A stretch of DNA of 64,000 nucleotides from assembly GCA_026390735.1 (NCBI GenBank), contig JAPLFJ010000031.1, forward strand, positions 1 to 64,000. Reading direction: 5' to 3'. Of this stretch, positions 34,743 to 44,211 are shown in pieces; positions within the stretch are counted from its first letter, which is position 1, and each line of letters begins with the position of its first letter. The position numbers were made by a program, and so were the translations under genes. The stretch comes from Ignavibacteriota bacterium. Its GTDB lineage: Bacteria > Bacteroidota > Ignavibacteria > Tepidaquicellales > Tepidaquicellaceae. Below the pieces are notes generated by a model that ran no database searches, was not told the DNA's origin, and was given only the letters and a program-made list of their open reading frames with translations.

Positions 34743-35228
34743 ATGGATGCAAAATATCTAATAGAGTTGTCAAAAGAGTTTTTTGAGAAGGCATACAGGC
34801 TGCAAATGGACGGTAAATATGAGAATGCGATTGAGTTGTACAAGAAATCGCTTGAATATTATCCGACAGCAGAAGGTTATACTTTTATGGGCTGGGCTCT
34901 TAGTGCACTGGGAAATTATGAAGGTGCGATAGAAGAGTGCAAGAATGCCATAGAAATAGATGCAGATTACGGCAACCCATACAATGATATAGGAGCATAT
35001 TTAATAAGTCTTGGCAGGTATGAAGAAGCGCTTGCGTGGCTTGAACTTGCGCTTAAGGCCCCGAAGTATGCGAACAGGGAATTTGCACATTATAATCTGG
35101 GAGTTGTTTATGAGAAGCTCGGTTTATGGTTTGAAGCACTTGCGGAATACAAAAAAGCGTTCAAGGTGTCACCGAGGTATGGTAATGCCAGAAAGAATTA
35201 TTTCAGATTACAATCTCAATTAAATTAA
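34743..35228 (+). CDS. Cytoplasmic TPR protein
   Basis: A 161-residue protein of about four TPR units (for example YENAIELYKKSLEYYPTAEG, YEGAIEECKNAIEIDADYG and WFEALAEYKKAFKVSPRYG) without a signal peptide. It probably mediates protein contacts. The T9SS gene starts 12 bases later, so the two may share an mRNA. Confidence 0.8.
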   Translation: MDAKYLIELSKEFFEKAYRLQMDGKYENAIELYKKSLEYYPTAEGYTFMGWALSALGNYEGAIEECKNAIEIDADYGNPYNDIGAYLISLGRYEEALAWLELALKAPKYANREFAHYNLGVVYEKLGLWFEALAEYKKAFKVSPRYGNARKNYFRLQSQLN

Positions 35229-35240
35229 ATATTTACAAGA

Positions 35241-35984
35241 ATGAAAAAAGTTATTCTATTAATCTTAGTTATGGTATCATTATCAGGGACTTTATTCTCC
35301 CAGACATTCAGTTTTTACAGAACTTCACCATTGCTGATAAACGGCGATACTTCATATTCTAATGCTACAATTTCCAAGGCAGTTTACAAGAATACAGGTT
35401 CAACAAGTTTGAATTTTACATTTGCAAGGATATTAAATAACTTACCCGGTCCAGACTGGTCGTGTAGTATGTGTGCGGGTACAAATTGTTTTTCACCGAC
35501 ACAGGATACCATACCTCCAAGAGGAGCATCGAATATAACATTAGGAGCAGGAGTTGCAGATACATTATCGATTGATTTTTACGGGATTTCTATCGGTACA
35601 GCAACAGTTATTATTAAAGTATGGGTTAATTCAAACCCAGCGGTGTATGCGATAGATACTTTCAAAGTACATTTAGGTCCTGTAGGTATCAGACAAATAT
35701 CAAGCATAGTTGAAGGATACAAACTTGAACAGAATTACCCAAATCCTTTTAACCCTTCAACAAGGATAAATTTTTCAGTACCGAAGAGAGAAAGTGTAAG
35801 CCTGAAGGTTTATGACATACTAGGCAATGAAAAAGCAACTTTACTGAACAGTGAGAATTTATCGCAGGGTACATATTCATACGATTTTAATTCATCTGAA
35901 TTTAATATGTCATCGGGAGTATATTATTACATATTAAAGACAGAGAGTTTTACATCTGCAAAGAAAATGATGTTAATCAAATAG
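35241..35984 (+). CDS. T9SS-exported protein with a short cargo domain
   Basis: A 247-residue protein: signal peptide (VILLILVMVSLSGTLFSQ), a domain of about 130 residues with CSMCAGTNC and a beta-rich pattern (possibly Ig-like, since GAGVADTLSIDFYG resembles a DUF1573-type strand pattern), then a divergent T9SS sorting domain (KLEQNYPNPFNPSTRINF to MMLIK). The cargo function is unknown. Confidence 0.78.
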   Translation: MKKVILLILVMVSLSGTLFSQTFSFYRTSPLLINGDTSYSNATISKAVYKNTGSTSLNFTFARILNNLPGPDWSCSMCAGTNCFSPTQDTIPPRGASNITLGAGVADTLSIDFYGISIGTATVIIKVWVNSNPAVYAIDTFKVHLGPVGIRQISSIVEGYKLEQNYPNPFNPSTRINFSVPKRESVSLKVYDILGNEKATLLNSENLSQGTYSYDFNSSEFNMSSGVYYYILKTESFTSAKKMMLIK

Positions 35985-36000
35985 TACAAGTATAAATATG

Positions 36001-36042
36001 AATCGTTCCTTTGTTTTTCCGAACGAAGGAACGATTTTCATT
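36001..36042 (+). terminator. Terminator of the TPR/T9SS unit
   Basis: AATCGTTCCTT / AAGGAACGATT, an 11-base stem with a loop of about 14 bases, followed by TTTTCATT. Confidence 0.7.
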
Positions 36043-36062
36043 ATAAGAAATTATTTTACACA

Positions 36063-36554
36063 ATGGAATACATAAAGAATAAAGATTTAACTCTATTAGA
36101 GAAAACATATTTGCCGCAGATTGCAAAGGGGATGGCACTGACATTCAGTCAGATGTTCAAGCCGAAATTTACGAGACAGTATCCTGAAGAAAAATGGGAG
36201 ACGCCATCGAGTTTCAGGGGAAGACCTGTACTGGTGCTTGAGGAGAATGGTACTGAAAGATGTGTTGCGTGTGGTTTGTGTTCGCGAGTATGTCCTGCAC
36301 TGGCAATAGAAGTTCAGGCAAATGAGACGGAACTTTTGAAGGAAAGGTATCCTGAAAAGTTTGAGATAAACATGGTGCGATGTATTTTCTGCGGTTTCTG
36401 CGAAGAAGTATGTCCTGAGGAAGCAATAGTAATGAGCAATGAATATGAACTGGTTTTCAAATCGCAGGATGAGGCAGTATTCGGGAAAGATAAATTATTA
36501 ATACCGAGAAAGAATTTAGAAGGACGACTGAAGTTTCTGAAAGAGAACAGATAG
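36063..36554 (+). CDS. nuoI: NuoI-like 8Fe ferredoxin, orphan
   Basis: A 163-residue protein with two 4Fe-4S motifs, [12 protein letters not shown] and [12 protein letters not shown], preceded by the amphipathic segment typical of complex I subunit NuoI ([20 protein letters not shown]). After the clusters it ends with the usual [10 protein letters not shown] stretch. In NADH-quinone oxidoreductase this subunit relays electrons between NuoG and NuoB. No other nuo gene is nearby, so it is either a split-off nuoI or a paralogue serving another redox enzyme. Confidence 0.85.
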   Translation: MEYIKNKDLTLLEKTYLPQIAKGMALTFSQMFKPKFTRQYPEEKWETPSSFRGRPVLVLEENGTERCVACGLCSRVCPALAIEVQANETELLKERYPEKFEINMVRCIFCGFCEEVCPEEAIVMSNEYELVFKSQDEAVFGKDKLLIPRKNLEGRLKFLKENR

Positions 36555-36567
36555 CAGTGAGAAATAA

Positions 36568-37872
36568 TTGAAATCGATATTCTTTGACATATTATTAGTA
36601 GGGATATTAGTATTCTTAAACGGACTGTTTGTTGCCGTTGAATTTGCGATAATAAAAGTAAGGAAATCTGAGCTTGAGACAGATACTGATGCGAGAAACT
36701 CAATCCGCAAGAAGAATTTAATAATCGTTAAGAACAACATCGACAGGTACGTATCCGCGGCACAGCTGGGAATAACATTTTTAAACATTATGCTCGGATG
36801 GATAGGTGAAGGATCATTCGGAAGGTTATTTCTGCCTTTCTTCAGTTTATTTGGTCTGGAGCATGAAATTACATCAACATTTGCTTCGTTGTTCGGAGTA
36901 CTTGTAATAACGTTTATCACTGTAGCATTCAGCGAACAGGCACCGAAGATGATTGCACTTCAGTATCCGCTACAGACATCAATGTGGCTGTCATTTCCAC
37001 TGAAAGTTTTCTACACAATCTTTAAACCTATGATTCTTTTCCTGAACTGGTCTGCGAACAGTTTTATAAGGTTAATAGGTCTGAAGCCTGTTACGAAGGA
37101 TGACATTACACATTCAGAAGAAGAAATAAGGTACCTGATTTCCGAGGGACAGAAAAGCGGAGTTATTGATTCAACGGAACAGCAGTTAATAGAGAAGATT
37201 TTCGACTTTAATGATAAACTTGCAAGAGATATTATGGTGCCGAGGAATCATATAATAGCACTTGATATCGATGACAGCCGTGACAAGATTGTGCAGAGAG
37301 TAATAGATGAAGGATATTCAAGGATACCTGTTTACAAGGATTCGATTGATAATATTATTGGTGTTATTTATTCAAAAGATTTAATCAGTGCTACAGAGTA
37401 CAGAGAGTTAATAGTATTAACTGATATATTAAGGCCTGCTTACTTTGTTCCTGAGATAAAACAGATTGGCGAGATATTAAAGGAATTTCAGAAAAAGCAT
37501 ATTCACTTAGGTGTTGTTGTGAATGAGCACGGAAACGTTGAGGGGCTGATAACGCTTGAAGATATTATAGAGGAGATAGTAGGCGAGATAGAAGACGAGT
37601 ACGATATTGAGACAAGAAATATACAGAAGGATAAACTCGGAATATTTCTTGTTGACCCTCTGATAGCGATAGAAGAGTTTAATACAAAGTTTAACACAGA
37701 CATACCGCTTGATAATGATGACTATCATACACTGAGCGGGTTTTTACAGAAGGTGACAGGACACATTCCAGAGATTTACGAAAGAATAGATTACAAGGAA
37801 CTTGTGTTTACGGTTATGAAGAAATCAGGCAACAGGCTGCTGCAAGTAAAAGTTCAGCGACTAATTAATTAA
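36568..37872 (+). CDS. CNNM/CorC-type membrane protein with CBS domains
   Basis: A 434-residue protein: DUF21/CNNM membrane domain with about four helices (1-190), two CBS domains (about 205-330, LARDIMVPRNHIIALD then LRPAYFVPEI and VEGLITLEDIIEEIVGEIED) and a C-terminal CorC_HlyC domain (about 345-430). The family takes part in magnesium or cobalt transport and tolerance. The start is TTG, since hydrophobic helix 1 begins directly there and no ATG precedes it. Confidence 0.9.
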   Translation: MKSIFFDILLVGILVFLNGLFVAVEFAIIKVRKSELETDTDARNSIRKKNLIIVKNNIDRYVSAAQLGITFLNIMLGWIGEGSFGRLFLPFFSLFGLEHEITSTFASLFGVLVITFITVAFSEQAPKMIALQYPLQTSMWLSFPLKVFYTIFKPMILFLNWSANSFIRLIGLKPVTKDDITHSEEEIRYLISEGQKSGVIDSTEQQLIEKIFDFNDKLARDIMVPRNHIIALDIDDSRDKIVQRVIDEGYSRIPVYKDSIDNIIGVIYSKDLISATEYRELIVLTDILRPAYFVPEIKQIGEILKEFQKKHIHLGVVVNEHGNVEGLITLEDIIEEIVGEIEDEYDIETRNIQKDKLGIFLVDPLIAIEEFNTKFNTDIPLDNDDYHTLSGFLQKVTGHIPEIYERIDYKELVFTVMKKSGNRLLQVKVQRLIN

Positions 37873-37883
37873 TAATAATTGAT

Positions 37884-38648
37884 TTGATAAACTTAATCTT
37901 AAAAAAGATATACATATTCTTTACAGACATTGAAAGTTATTTCAAACTGCTGACGGGTGTGATAAGGTACCTGCCGCGTGTATTCACGGACAGAAAACTT
38001 ATACTCGACCAGATGGTTCACATTGGAGTGAATTCTCTGACTTTAGTATCGATTATCGGATTGTTTACAGGTGCTGTATCTGCTTGGCAGGTTGCTTATC
38101 AGATGGCGGGCCTGGTTCCACTGAGTATACTGGGAACAGCAACGCCGAAAGCAATTATTATTGAACTTGGTCCTGTACTCGCAGCGATTGTTCTTGCCGG
38201 AAGAGTAGGTGCATCGATAAGTGCTGAGATTGGGACTATGAAAGTTACTGAACAGATTGATGCTCTTGAGGCAATGGCAATTAATCCGATAAGGTATCTA
38301 GCGATGCCAAGAGTTGTTGCAACAACAATAATGATGCCTGTACTCGTTATCTATGCGAGTTCAGTGGCAATATTCGGTTCGTACCTGGTAGCAACGGTAT
38401 TTCTTGATTTACCAGGCGGAGTGTTTCTTTCAGGATTCAGAAAAACATTTGAGTTAAAGGATGTGAATTCGGCTTTTATAAAAGCCTTATTCTTTGGTTT
38501 TGCAATATCATCTATCGGCTGCTTTGTAGGTTTCAAGACTTCGGGCGGTGCGGAAGGTGTTGGTCTTTCAACCATTAAGTCATTCGTAATATGTGCAGCA
38601 ATGATACTTATACTTGATGCAATATTATGGAATTTTCTTATTGGTTAA
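37884..38648 (+). CDS. mlaE: MlaE-family ABC transporter permease
   Basis: A 254-residue permease of the MlaE/YrbE family, which moves phospholipids between inner and outer membranes. Typical motifs are ELGPVLAAIVLAGRVGASISAEIGTMKVTEQIDALEAMAINP (read in part) and GCFVGFKTSGGAEGVG near the end. The start is TTG, 11 bases after the preceding gene. The MlaF-like ATPase and MlaD-like protein are not in the window, so this is an isolated member or its partners lie elsewhere. Confidence 0.92.
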   Translation: MINLILKKIYIFFTDIESYFKLLTGVIRYLPRVFTDRKLILDQMVHIGVNSLTLVSIIGLFTGAVSAWQVAYQMAGLVPLSILGTATPKAIIIELGPVLAAIVLAGRVGASISAEIGTMKVTEQIDALEAMAINPIRYLAMPRVVATTIMMPVLVIYASSVAIFGSYLVATVFLDLPGGVFLSGFRKTFELKDVNSAFIKALFFGFAISSIGCFVGFKTSGGAEGVGLSTIKSFVICAAMILILDAILWNFLIG

Positions 38649-38671
38649 TAGTTTGTAAATTTGTAATAATT

Positions 38672-38745
38672 GGGCAATTGGCACAGCTGGTTAGCGCGCT
38701 TCCCTCACACGGAAGAGGTCACTGGTTCGAATCCAGTATTGCCCA
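38672..38745 (+). tRNA. tRNA-Val (anticodon CAC)
   Basis: The acceptor stem GGGCAAT / ATTGCCC closes a 74-base cloverleaf. The anticodon stem CTTCC / GGAAG encloses loop CTCACAC, giving anticodon CAC (codon GUG). The T arm is CTGG-TTCGAAT-CCAG. The discriminator is A and CCA is not encoded. A T-rich stretch follows. valS lies 2.8 kb downstream. Confidence 0.95.
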
Positions 38746-38767
38746 CTTTTTTATGCATAATATATAA

Positions 38768-40045
38768 TTGAATTTATTATTAAAAAATATCGGGATAATA
38801 TCACCGAAGGATAATTTAAAAGGTATCTTCGACGTGTTTATCAAAGACGGAAGAATAGAGAGCATAGGTTCAATCGATTCTGATGGTAATGCACAGGTGA
38901 TTGATTGTGAAGGGCTGACTGCTGTTCCGGGATTCTTTGATATGCACGTACACTTCAGAGACCCAGGTCAGACTGAGAAGGAAGACATTGATTCGGGAGT
39001 ATTGTCTGCAGCAAACGGCGGGTTTACGGGTGTATTGTGCATGCCGAATACAAAACCCCCGATAGATAATAAAGAAGTTATAGAATACATAAACGATAAA
39101 GCAAGAGGAAAGATAGTTGATGTTGTGGTATCCGCATGTGCGTCAAAGTACAGAGCGGGTGATGAGCTTGCTGATTTAAATGAATTGTATGATGCAGGTG
39201 CCATGGCACTTACAGATGACGGAAGTCCTTTGCTAAACGAAGAAGTATTGAGGAAGACGCTTGAGTTTACGGCATCGCATAATGTACCGTTTCTTCAGCA
39301 CGCTGAGAATTATAAAGTAAGCGGTAATGGTGCAATGCATAAGGGGAAAGTTTCTGAGCAGATGAATGTTGAAGGAATTCCTTATGAGAGTGAAACGCAG
39401 ACTGTACGAAATGATATAGCGATGGCAAATTCAATTACAGGTTCAAAATATCACGTGCAGCATCTATCGTGCGGAGAGACAGTTGAGATTTTAAGAAAAG
39501 CAAGGAAAACGAATGAGAATATTACATGTGAAGCCTGTCCGCATCATTTTGTCCTAACAGATGAGGCAGTAGTAAAAGAGGGGACAAATGCAAAGATGAA
39601 TCCTCCTTTAAGAGAAGACGAAGATGTTGAGAAGATACTCCTTGGGCTGGCAGACGGCACGATTGATGTTATATGTACAGACCATGCACCTCATACAAGT
39701 GAGGAAAAATCACGGAATATATATGATGCTCCGTTTGGAATAGTCGGTCTGGAGACGTGTGTTGGACTCACGTACAAGTATTTAGTTGAGACGGAAGTAA
39801 TAACGTTTGAGAATATGGTAGAGAAGATGTCTGATAATCCGAGAAGAATACTAAACCTTCCAAGAATTTCTATAGTGGAAGGTGAAAAGGCAAATCTGAC
39901 TATACTGAAAAGAGATGAGGAATGGGTTGTGGTTACGGACAAGTTTAAAACTAAGAGCAGAAACACTCCTTTTAGCGGTTATAAGTTAAAATGTAAGCCA
40001 TATGCAGTAATTAATAATGATAAAATGCATTTAAGCGAATTATAG
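38768..40045 (+). CDS. pyrC: Dihydroorotase (type I)
   Basis: A 425-residue zinc amidohydrolase of pyrimidine synthesis. Metal-binding motifs are intact: DMHVHFRDPGQTEKED, LQHAENY, HVQHLSCGETVE and CTDHAPHTSEEK. MPNTKPPIDN is the substrate loop. The start is TTG; the protein begins with the beta-strand expected for the family, so a missing ATG is not a sign of truncation. The next gene follows after one base. Confidence 0.93.
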   Translation: MNLLLKNIGIISPKDNLKGIFDVFIKDGRIESIGSIDSDGNAQVIDCEGLTAVPGFFDMHVHFRDPGQTEKEDIDSGVLSAANGGFTGVLCMPNTKPPIDNKEVIEYINDKARGKIVDVVVSACASKYRAGDELADLNELYDAGAMALTDDGSPLLNEEVLRKTLEFTASHNVPFLQHAENYKVSGNGAMHKGKVSEQMNVEGIPYESETQTVRNDIAMANSITGSKYHVQHLSCGETVEILRKARKTNENITCEACPHHFVLTDEAVVKEGTNAKMNPPLREDEDVEKILLGLADGTIDVICTDHAPHTSEEKSRNIYDAPFGIVGLETCVGLTYKYLVETEVITFENMVEKMSDNPRRILNLPRISIVEGEKANLTILKRDEEWVVVTDKFKTKSRNTPFSGYKLKCKPYAVINNDKMHLSEL

Positions 40046-40046
40046 A

Positions 40047-40727
40047 ATGAGTAAATTTATAGACATATACGGAAGTGCGGAAAAGTTTGAGGTGAATAAT
40101 ATATTCTGTATTGGCAAGAATTATATGGACCATATAAAAGAATTCGGCCAGATGGAAGCACCAAAACAACCAGTTGTATTCCTTAAGCCAAATAGTGCAA
40201 TAATGAGCAATAATTCGAATATTGTGATACCATCTGTAAACGGTAATAAAATCTCAGGAAATGTGCATTATGAGACAGAAATGGTAATTGCGATAGGCAA
40301 AGATGGAATGAACCTGAAAGAGACAGAAGTTGAAGAGCATATTTTTGGTTATGCAATAGGTCTGGATTTGACATTAAGGGATGTACAGGTTGAGGCAAAG
40401 AAAGCAGGACTACCCTGGGCAACTTCAAAAGGGTTTATGAACTCCGCTCCAGTAGGGAATATTGTACTCCGAGAAGAGATAAAAGACCCCATGAATTGTG
40501 ATATAGAGCTTCAAATTAACAATATTAGAAAACAGTTTAGCAATGCAAGGTTAATGATTTTAAATATATATGAATTAATATCTTACATATCAACTGTATT
40601 CGGTATTAGTAAAGGAGACCTTATCTATACAGGAACACCCGAAGGAGTAGGGAAGATTAAGAAAGGGGAGAATTTAAAAGCAATACTTTCAAACAAGTAC
40701 GAATTAAATGTGAGGTTTGATGGGTAA
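40047..40727 (+). CDS. Fumarylacetoacetate hydrolase family protein
   Basis: A 226-residue FAH-fold protein of the short acylpyruvase/oxaloacetate-tautomerase type. It has CIGKNYMDHIKEFG, the metal carboxylates in HYETEMVIAIG and the Asp in GLDLTLRDVQ, then PWATSKGFMNSAPVG and IYTGTPEGVG. It acts on 2-oxo-4-ene acids or oxaloacetate enol. It ends overlapping the ParA-like gene by eight bases. Context does not show the substrate. Confidence 0.88.
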   Translation: MSKFIDIYGSAEKFEVNNIFCIGKNYMDHIKEFGQMEAPKQPVVFLKPNSAIMSNNSNIVIPSVNGNKISGNVHYETEMVIAIGKDGMNLKETEVEEHIFGYAIGLDLTLRDVQVEAKKAGLPWATSKGFMNSAPVGNIVLREEIKDPMNCDIELQINNIRKQFSNARLMILNIYELISYISTVFGISKGDLIYTGTPEGVGKIKKGENLKAILSNKYELNVRFDG

Positions 40728-41508
40728 AGTAATCAGTGTCTGCATTGCGAAAGGTGGAGTTGGCAAGACAACAACTTCAGTAAATTTAGCTGCTTCTTTG
40801 GCATTGGCAGAAAAATCTACATTATTGATAGATATTGACCCTTACGGGTCATCTGCGGTTGCGATGGGTTTTACGCCTGACAAAATAAAGGCTGGAATCT
40901 CTGAAATATTCAACTTTTCGAAGGCAATTGAGTATACCATACACAAAACCGAGATACCATTTCTTGATTTTGTGCCTGCAAACATCAATTCCATTCAGAA
41001 TGACGAGAGATTTGCCAAAATGACAGAAAACCGTGTAGTTCTGAAAAATGCACTTAAGGATGTAAGGACTAAGTATGATTTTATAATTATTGACTGTCCA
41101 CCTACACTCAGAGGAATAACCTTAAATGCGTTAACCGCATCGGATACTGTATTAATTCCTGTAAAATGCGGTCAGTTTTCGCTGGAAGCGGTTGACAAAC
41201 TGTTCGATTATATAAGTTGGGTAAGGGAAGTATCAAATCCATATCTGGACATTGAAGGGATTTTACTCACAATGTATGAAAAGAATTCAAAAGTAACAGA
41301 GATTTCTGAAAGAGAATTAAGGTTAAAATACGACGGTTATTTATTCCAGAATAATATACCTGTAACAAATTTACTGAACGAAGCAACATTTTACGGTAAA
41401 CCACTATGCTTATACAAGATTAATTCAGAAGGCTCAGTAGCATACATTAACTTATCGTATGAAATTATTACAAAGAATCAAGAAATGTTAAATAAAAACA
41501 AAGAATGA
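40720..41508 (+). CDS. ParA-family ATPase, orphan
   Basis: An approximately 262-residue Walker-type ATPase with the deviant Walker A KGGVGKTTTS near the N-terminus, LLIDIDPYGSSAVAMG and the Walker B region FIIIDCPPTLRG. It is a Soj/ParA relative without an adjacent parB. Such orphans position chromosomes, plasmids or protein clusters. ATG at 40720 is chosen over a TTG three bases earlier. It overlaps valS by four bases. Confidence 0.88.
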   Translation: MGKVISVCIAKGGVGKTTTSVNLAASLALAEKSTLLIDIDPYGSSAVAMGFTPDKIKAGISEIFNFSKAIEYTIHKTEIPFLDFVPANINSIQNDERFAKMTENRVVLKNALKDVRTKYDFIIIDCPPTLRGITLNALTASDTVLIPVKCGQFSLEAVDKLFDYISWVREVSNPYLDIEGILLTMYEKNSKVTEISERELRLKYDGYLFQNNIPVTNLLNEATFYGKPLCLYKINSEGSVAYINLSYEIITKNQEMLNKNKE

Positions 41509-44141
41509 AAGAATTACCTGCAAAATACGAGGCCGGAAAAGTAGAGGAGAAATGGCGTGAATTCTGGGAATCGAATGAAATCTACAAATCTAATGTAAAT
41601 CCTTCAAAACCGAAATTTTCAGTAGTTATTCCACCACCTAATGTGACTGGAATGCTTCATATCGGACATGTTTTGAACCTTACAATACAAGATATTTACT
41701 GCAGATGGAAAAGAATGTCAGGTTTTGAAGTTTGCTGGGTACCGGGAATGGACCATGCAGGTATTGCAACACAGATTAAAGTTGAGGAACAGTTAAGGGC
41801 ACAGGGAATAACCAAATATGACCTTGGCAGAGATGAATTTGAGAAGAAAATATGGGAATGGAAAGAAAAATACGGAGGAATTATACTTAATCAGGTAAGA
41901 AAACTTGGATATTCCGTAGACTGGTCTAAAGAGAGATTCACACTCGATGACGGACTTTCAACAGCAGTAAAAGAAGTGTTTGTTGACTTGTACAAAAAGG
42001 GTTATATCTACAAGGGAAAGAGAATAATTAACTGGGATAGTATTACACAAACTGCTTTAAGTGATGATGAGATAAGTTATAAAGAAAGAAACGATAAACT
42101 GTATCATATAAAGTATTTTGTTGAGGATTCAGAAGACTTTATAGTTATTGCGACTACAAGGCCTGAGACTATGCTCGGTGACACAGCGGTGGCAGTAAAT
42201 CCTGAGGATAAGAGATATGAGAAGTTTAAGGGGAAGAAAGTAATATTACCGATTGTACATAAGGCGATACCAATAATATTTGATTCGTATGTGGATATGA
42301 AATTTGGTACGGGTGCTTTGAAAATAACACCTGCACATGATTTAAATGACTTTGATTTAGGAAAGAGACACAACCTGGAATCAATAAATATACTGACAAA
42401 AGACGGCAAATTAAATGAATTCGGGCTTGAATTTAAGGGGCAGACTGTTGAAGAAGCACGCAAGAATGTACTGAATAAACTGAAAGCGGACGGATTCTTC
42501 TTTAAGGACGAAGATTATCTTCACAATGTTTCTGTATCTGAACGTTCGGGAGCAGTCATTGAGCCTTTATTATCAGACCAGTGGTTTGTATCGATGAAGA
42601 AGTTATCAGAACCTGCGATTCAGGTACTAAAAGATGGAAAAATCAAGTTTCACCCTGAAAAATGGACTAAAACATATTTTCACTGGCTGGATAATGTAAA
42701 GGATTGGTGCATTTCGAGGCAGTTATGGTGGGGACATAAAATACCTATCTGGTACCATAAAGAGACAGGCGAAATATACTGCGAAACAGTACCTCCGAAG
42801 GATATGGAGAACTGGGAACAGGATAAGGATGTACTTGACACTTGGTTTTCATCGTGGTTATGGCCATTTAGTGTGTTTAATTGGGACAACAGTGCTAACG
42901 ATAAGGATAATAAGGCACTTAACTACTATTATCCAACAGATTTTCTATCTACTGCTCCGGAGATTATTTTCCTTTGGGTGGCGAGAATGATAATATCCGG
43001 ACTGGAATATATGAAAGATATTCCTTTTAAGGATGTTTATTTCCATTCAACAGTTAGGGACGGCAAGGGCAGAAAAATGTCAAAGTCTTTAGGAAATTCA
43101 CCTGACCCGCTGAAAGTGATAGAGGAATACAGTTCGGATGCATTAAGATTCACAATAATATATCTTGCGCCGCTCGGAAGTGATGTATTATTCGACGAGA
43201 AGAATACTGAAATAGGCAGAAATTTCATAACTAAGCTATGGAATGCAGGAAGATTTTTAATGATGATGAAGGACAAGGTATACAGTTCTTCTGAATATGG
43301 TGATACCGAATTAAAGAATGACCTGGCAGAAAAGTGGATTACAAGCAGATTCCATTCAACAATTAAGGATATTGAGTATTATCTGAACGCATACCGGCTG
43401 AATGACTATGCAAAATCACTTTACAGTTTTGTATGGAATGACTTTTGTGACTGGTACATTGAGTTGATTAAGTCAAAGGTAAACTCAAACCCCGGAAGTG
43501 CGAGATTCCTTGTGGACGAAGCTCTAAAAATGTATGAAAATGCTCTTATACTGTTAAATCCTGTAATACCTTACGTAACTGAAGAAATATGGCATAATCT
43601 CGACGATAACAGGGAAGGGAAGACAATTTCATTTGAGCAATTCCCTGTACTTGACATTAAGAGATTTGACGATGAAATAGAGAATTACTTTGAGCATCTG
43701 AAGGATTTAGTCACGACTACAAGAAACGAAAGACTTTTATATGTCGGGATAAATAATTACAAATTTAATATTCATATAAAACCTCTTAATTCGAACGCTG
43801 AAAAGATACTTCCTTCGATAACAGAACTGTTGCAGCAACTTGTTAACCATAAGGAAAAGGTAGTAAATGCATCGGAGGCAAAGGATTTCAAAGGTACTTC
43901 GGGTAATTTCTTTGCGGTTAATTTTGATTTCCCTGACGAGAAGCCGAAATTAAAGAACGAAGGTAATTCAGACAAGATGAACAAGGAAATTGAGTCGCTT
44001 AAAACATACATAAACGGGTTACAGAAGAAATTAAGCAATCAGAATTTCATTGATAAGGCTGCACCTGAAGTTATTGAAAAAGAGAAGAGCAAATTATCTG
44101 AGGCCGAAGAAAAGCTGGATAAACTGATAAAGATGTCATAG
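41505..44141 (+). CDS. valS: Valyl-tRNA synthetase
   Basis: An 878-residue class I aminoacyl-tRNA synthetase. It has PPPNVTGMLHIGH (HIGH motif), an editing domain (about 190-340, TTRPETMLGDTAVAVNP), DVLDTWFSSWLWPFS, the KMSKSLGNSPDP motif, an anticodon-binding domain and a C-terminal coiled-coil arm (about 810-878) ending LDKLIKMS. It charges tRNA-Val, one of which is encoded 2.8 kb upstream. It overlaps the ParA-like gene (ATGA) and ends at a strong bidirectional terminator. Confidence 0.97.
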   Translation: MKELPAKYEAGKVEEKWREFWESNEIYKSNVNPSKPKFSVVIPPPNVTGMLHIGHVLNLTIQDIYCRWKRMSGFEVCWVPGMDHAGIATQIKVEEQLRAQGITKYDLGRDEFEKKIWEWKEKYGGIILNQVRKLGYSVDWSKERFTLDDGLSTAVKEVFVDLYKKGYIYKGKRIINWDSITQTALSDDEISYKERNDKLYHIKYFVEDSEDFIVIATTRPETMLGDTAVAVNPEDKRYEKFKGKKVILPIVHKAIPIIFDSYVDMKFGTGALKITPAHDLNDFDLGKRHNLESINILTKDGKLNEFGLEFKGQTVEEARKNVLNKLKADGFFFKDEDYLHNVSVSERSGAVIEPLLSDQWFVSMKKLSEPAIQVLKDGKIKFHPEKWTKTYFHWLDNVKDWCISRQLWWGHKIPIWYHKETGEIYCETVPPKDMENWEQDKDVLDTWFSSWLWPFSVFNWDNSANDKDNKALNYYYPTDFLSTAPEIIFLWVARMIISGLEYMKDIPFKDVYFHSTVRDGKGRKMSKSLGNSPDPLKVIEEYSSDALRFTIIYLAPLGSDVLFDEKNTEIGRNFITKLWNAGRFLMMMKDKVYSSSEYGDTELKNDLAEKWITSRFHSTIKDIEYYLNAYRLNDYAKSLYSFVWNDFCDWYIELIKSKVNSNPGSARFLVDEALKMYENALILLNPVIPYVTEEIWHNLDDNREGKTISFEQFPVLDIKRFDDEIENYFEHLKDLVTTTRNERLLYVGINNYKFNIHIKPLNSNAEKILPSITELLQQLVNHKEKVVNASEAKDFKGTSGNFFAVNFDFPDEKPKLKNEGNSDKMNKEIESLKTYINGLQKKLSNQNFIDKAAPEVIEKEKSKLSEAEEKLDKLIKMS

Positions 44142-44161
44142 AATAATTTTAATGTAAAATG

Positions 44162-44191
44162 AAAAAGGCTGATCAGATGATCAGCCTTTTT
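44162..44191. terminator. Bidirectional terminator between valS and the GTPase gene
   Basis: AAAAAGGCTGATCA / TGATCAGCCTTTTT with a 2-base loop. The 14-base perfect stem serves both convergent genes. Confidence 0.92.
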
Positions 44192-44211
44192 GCTATAAGT
44201 AAATATGTTTA

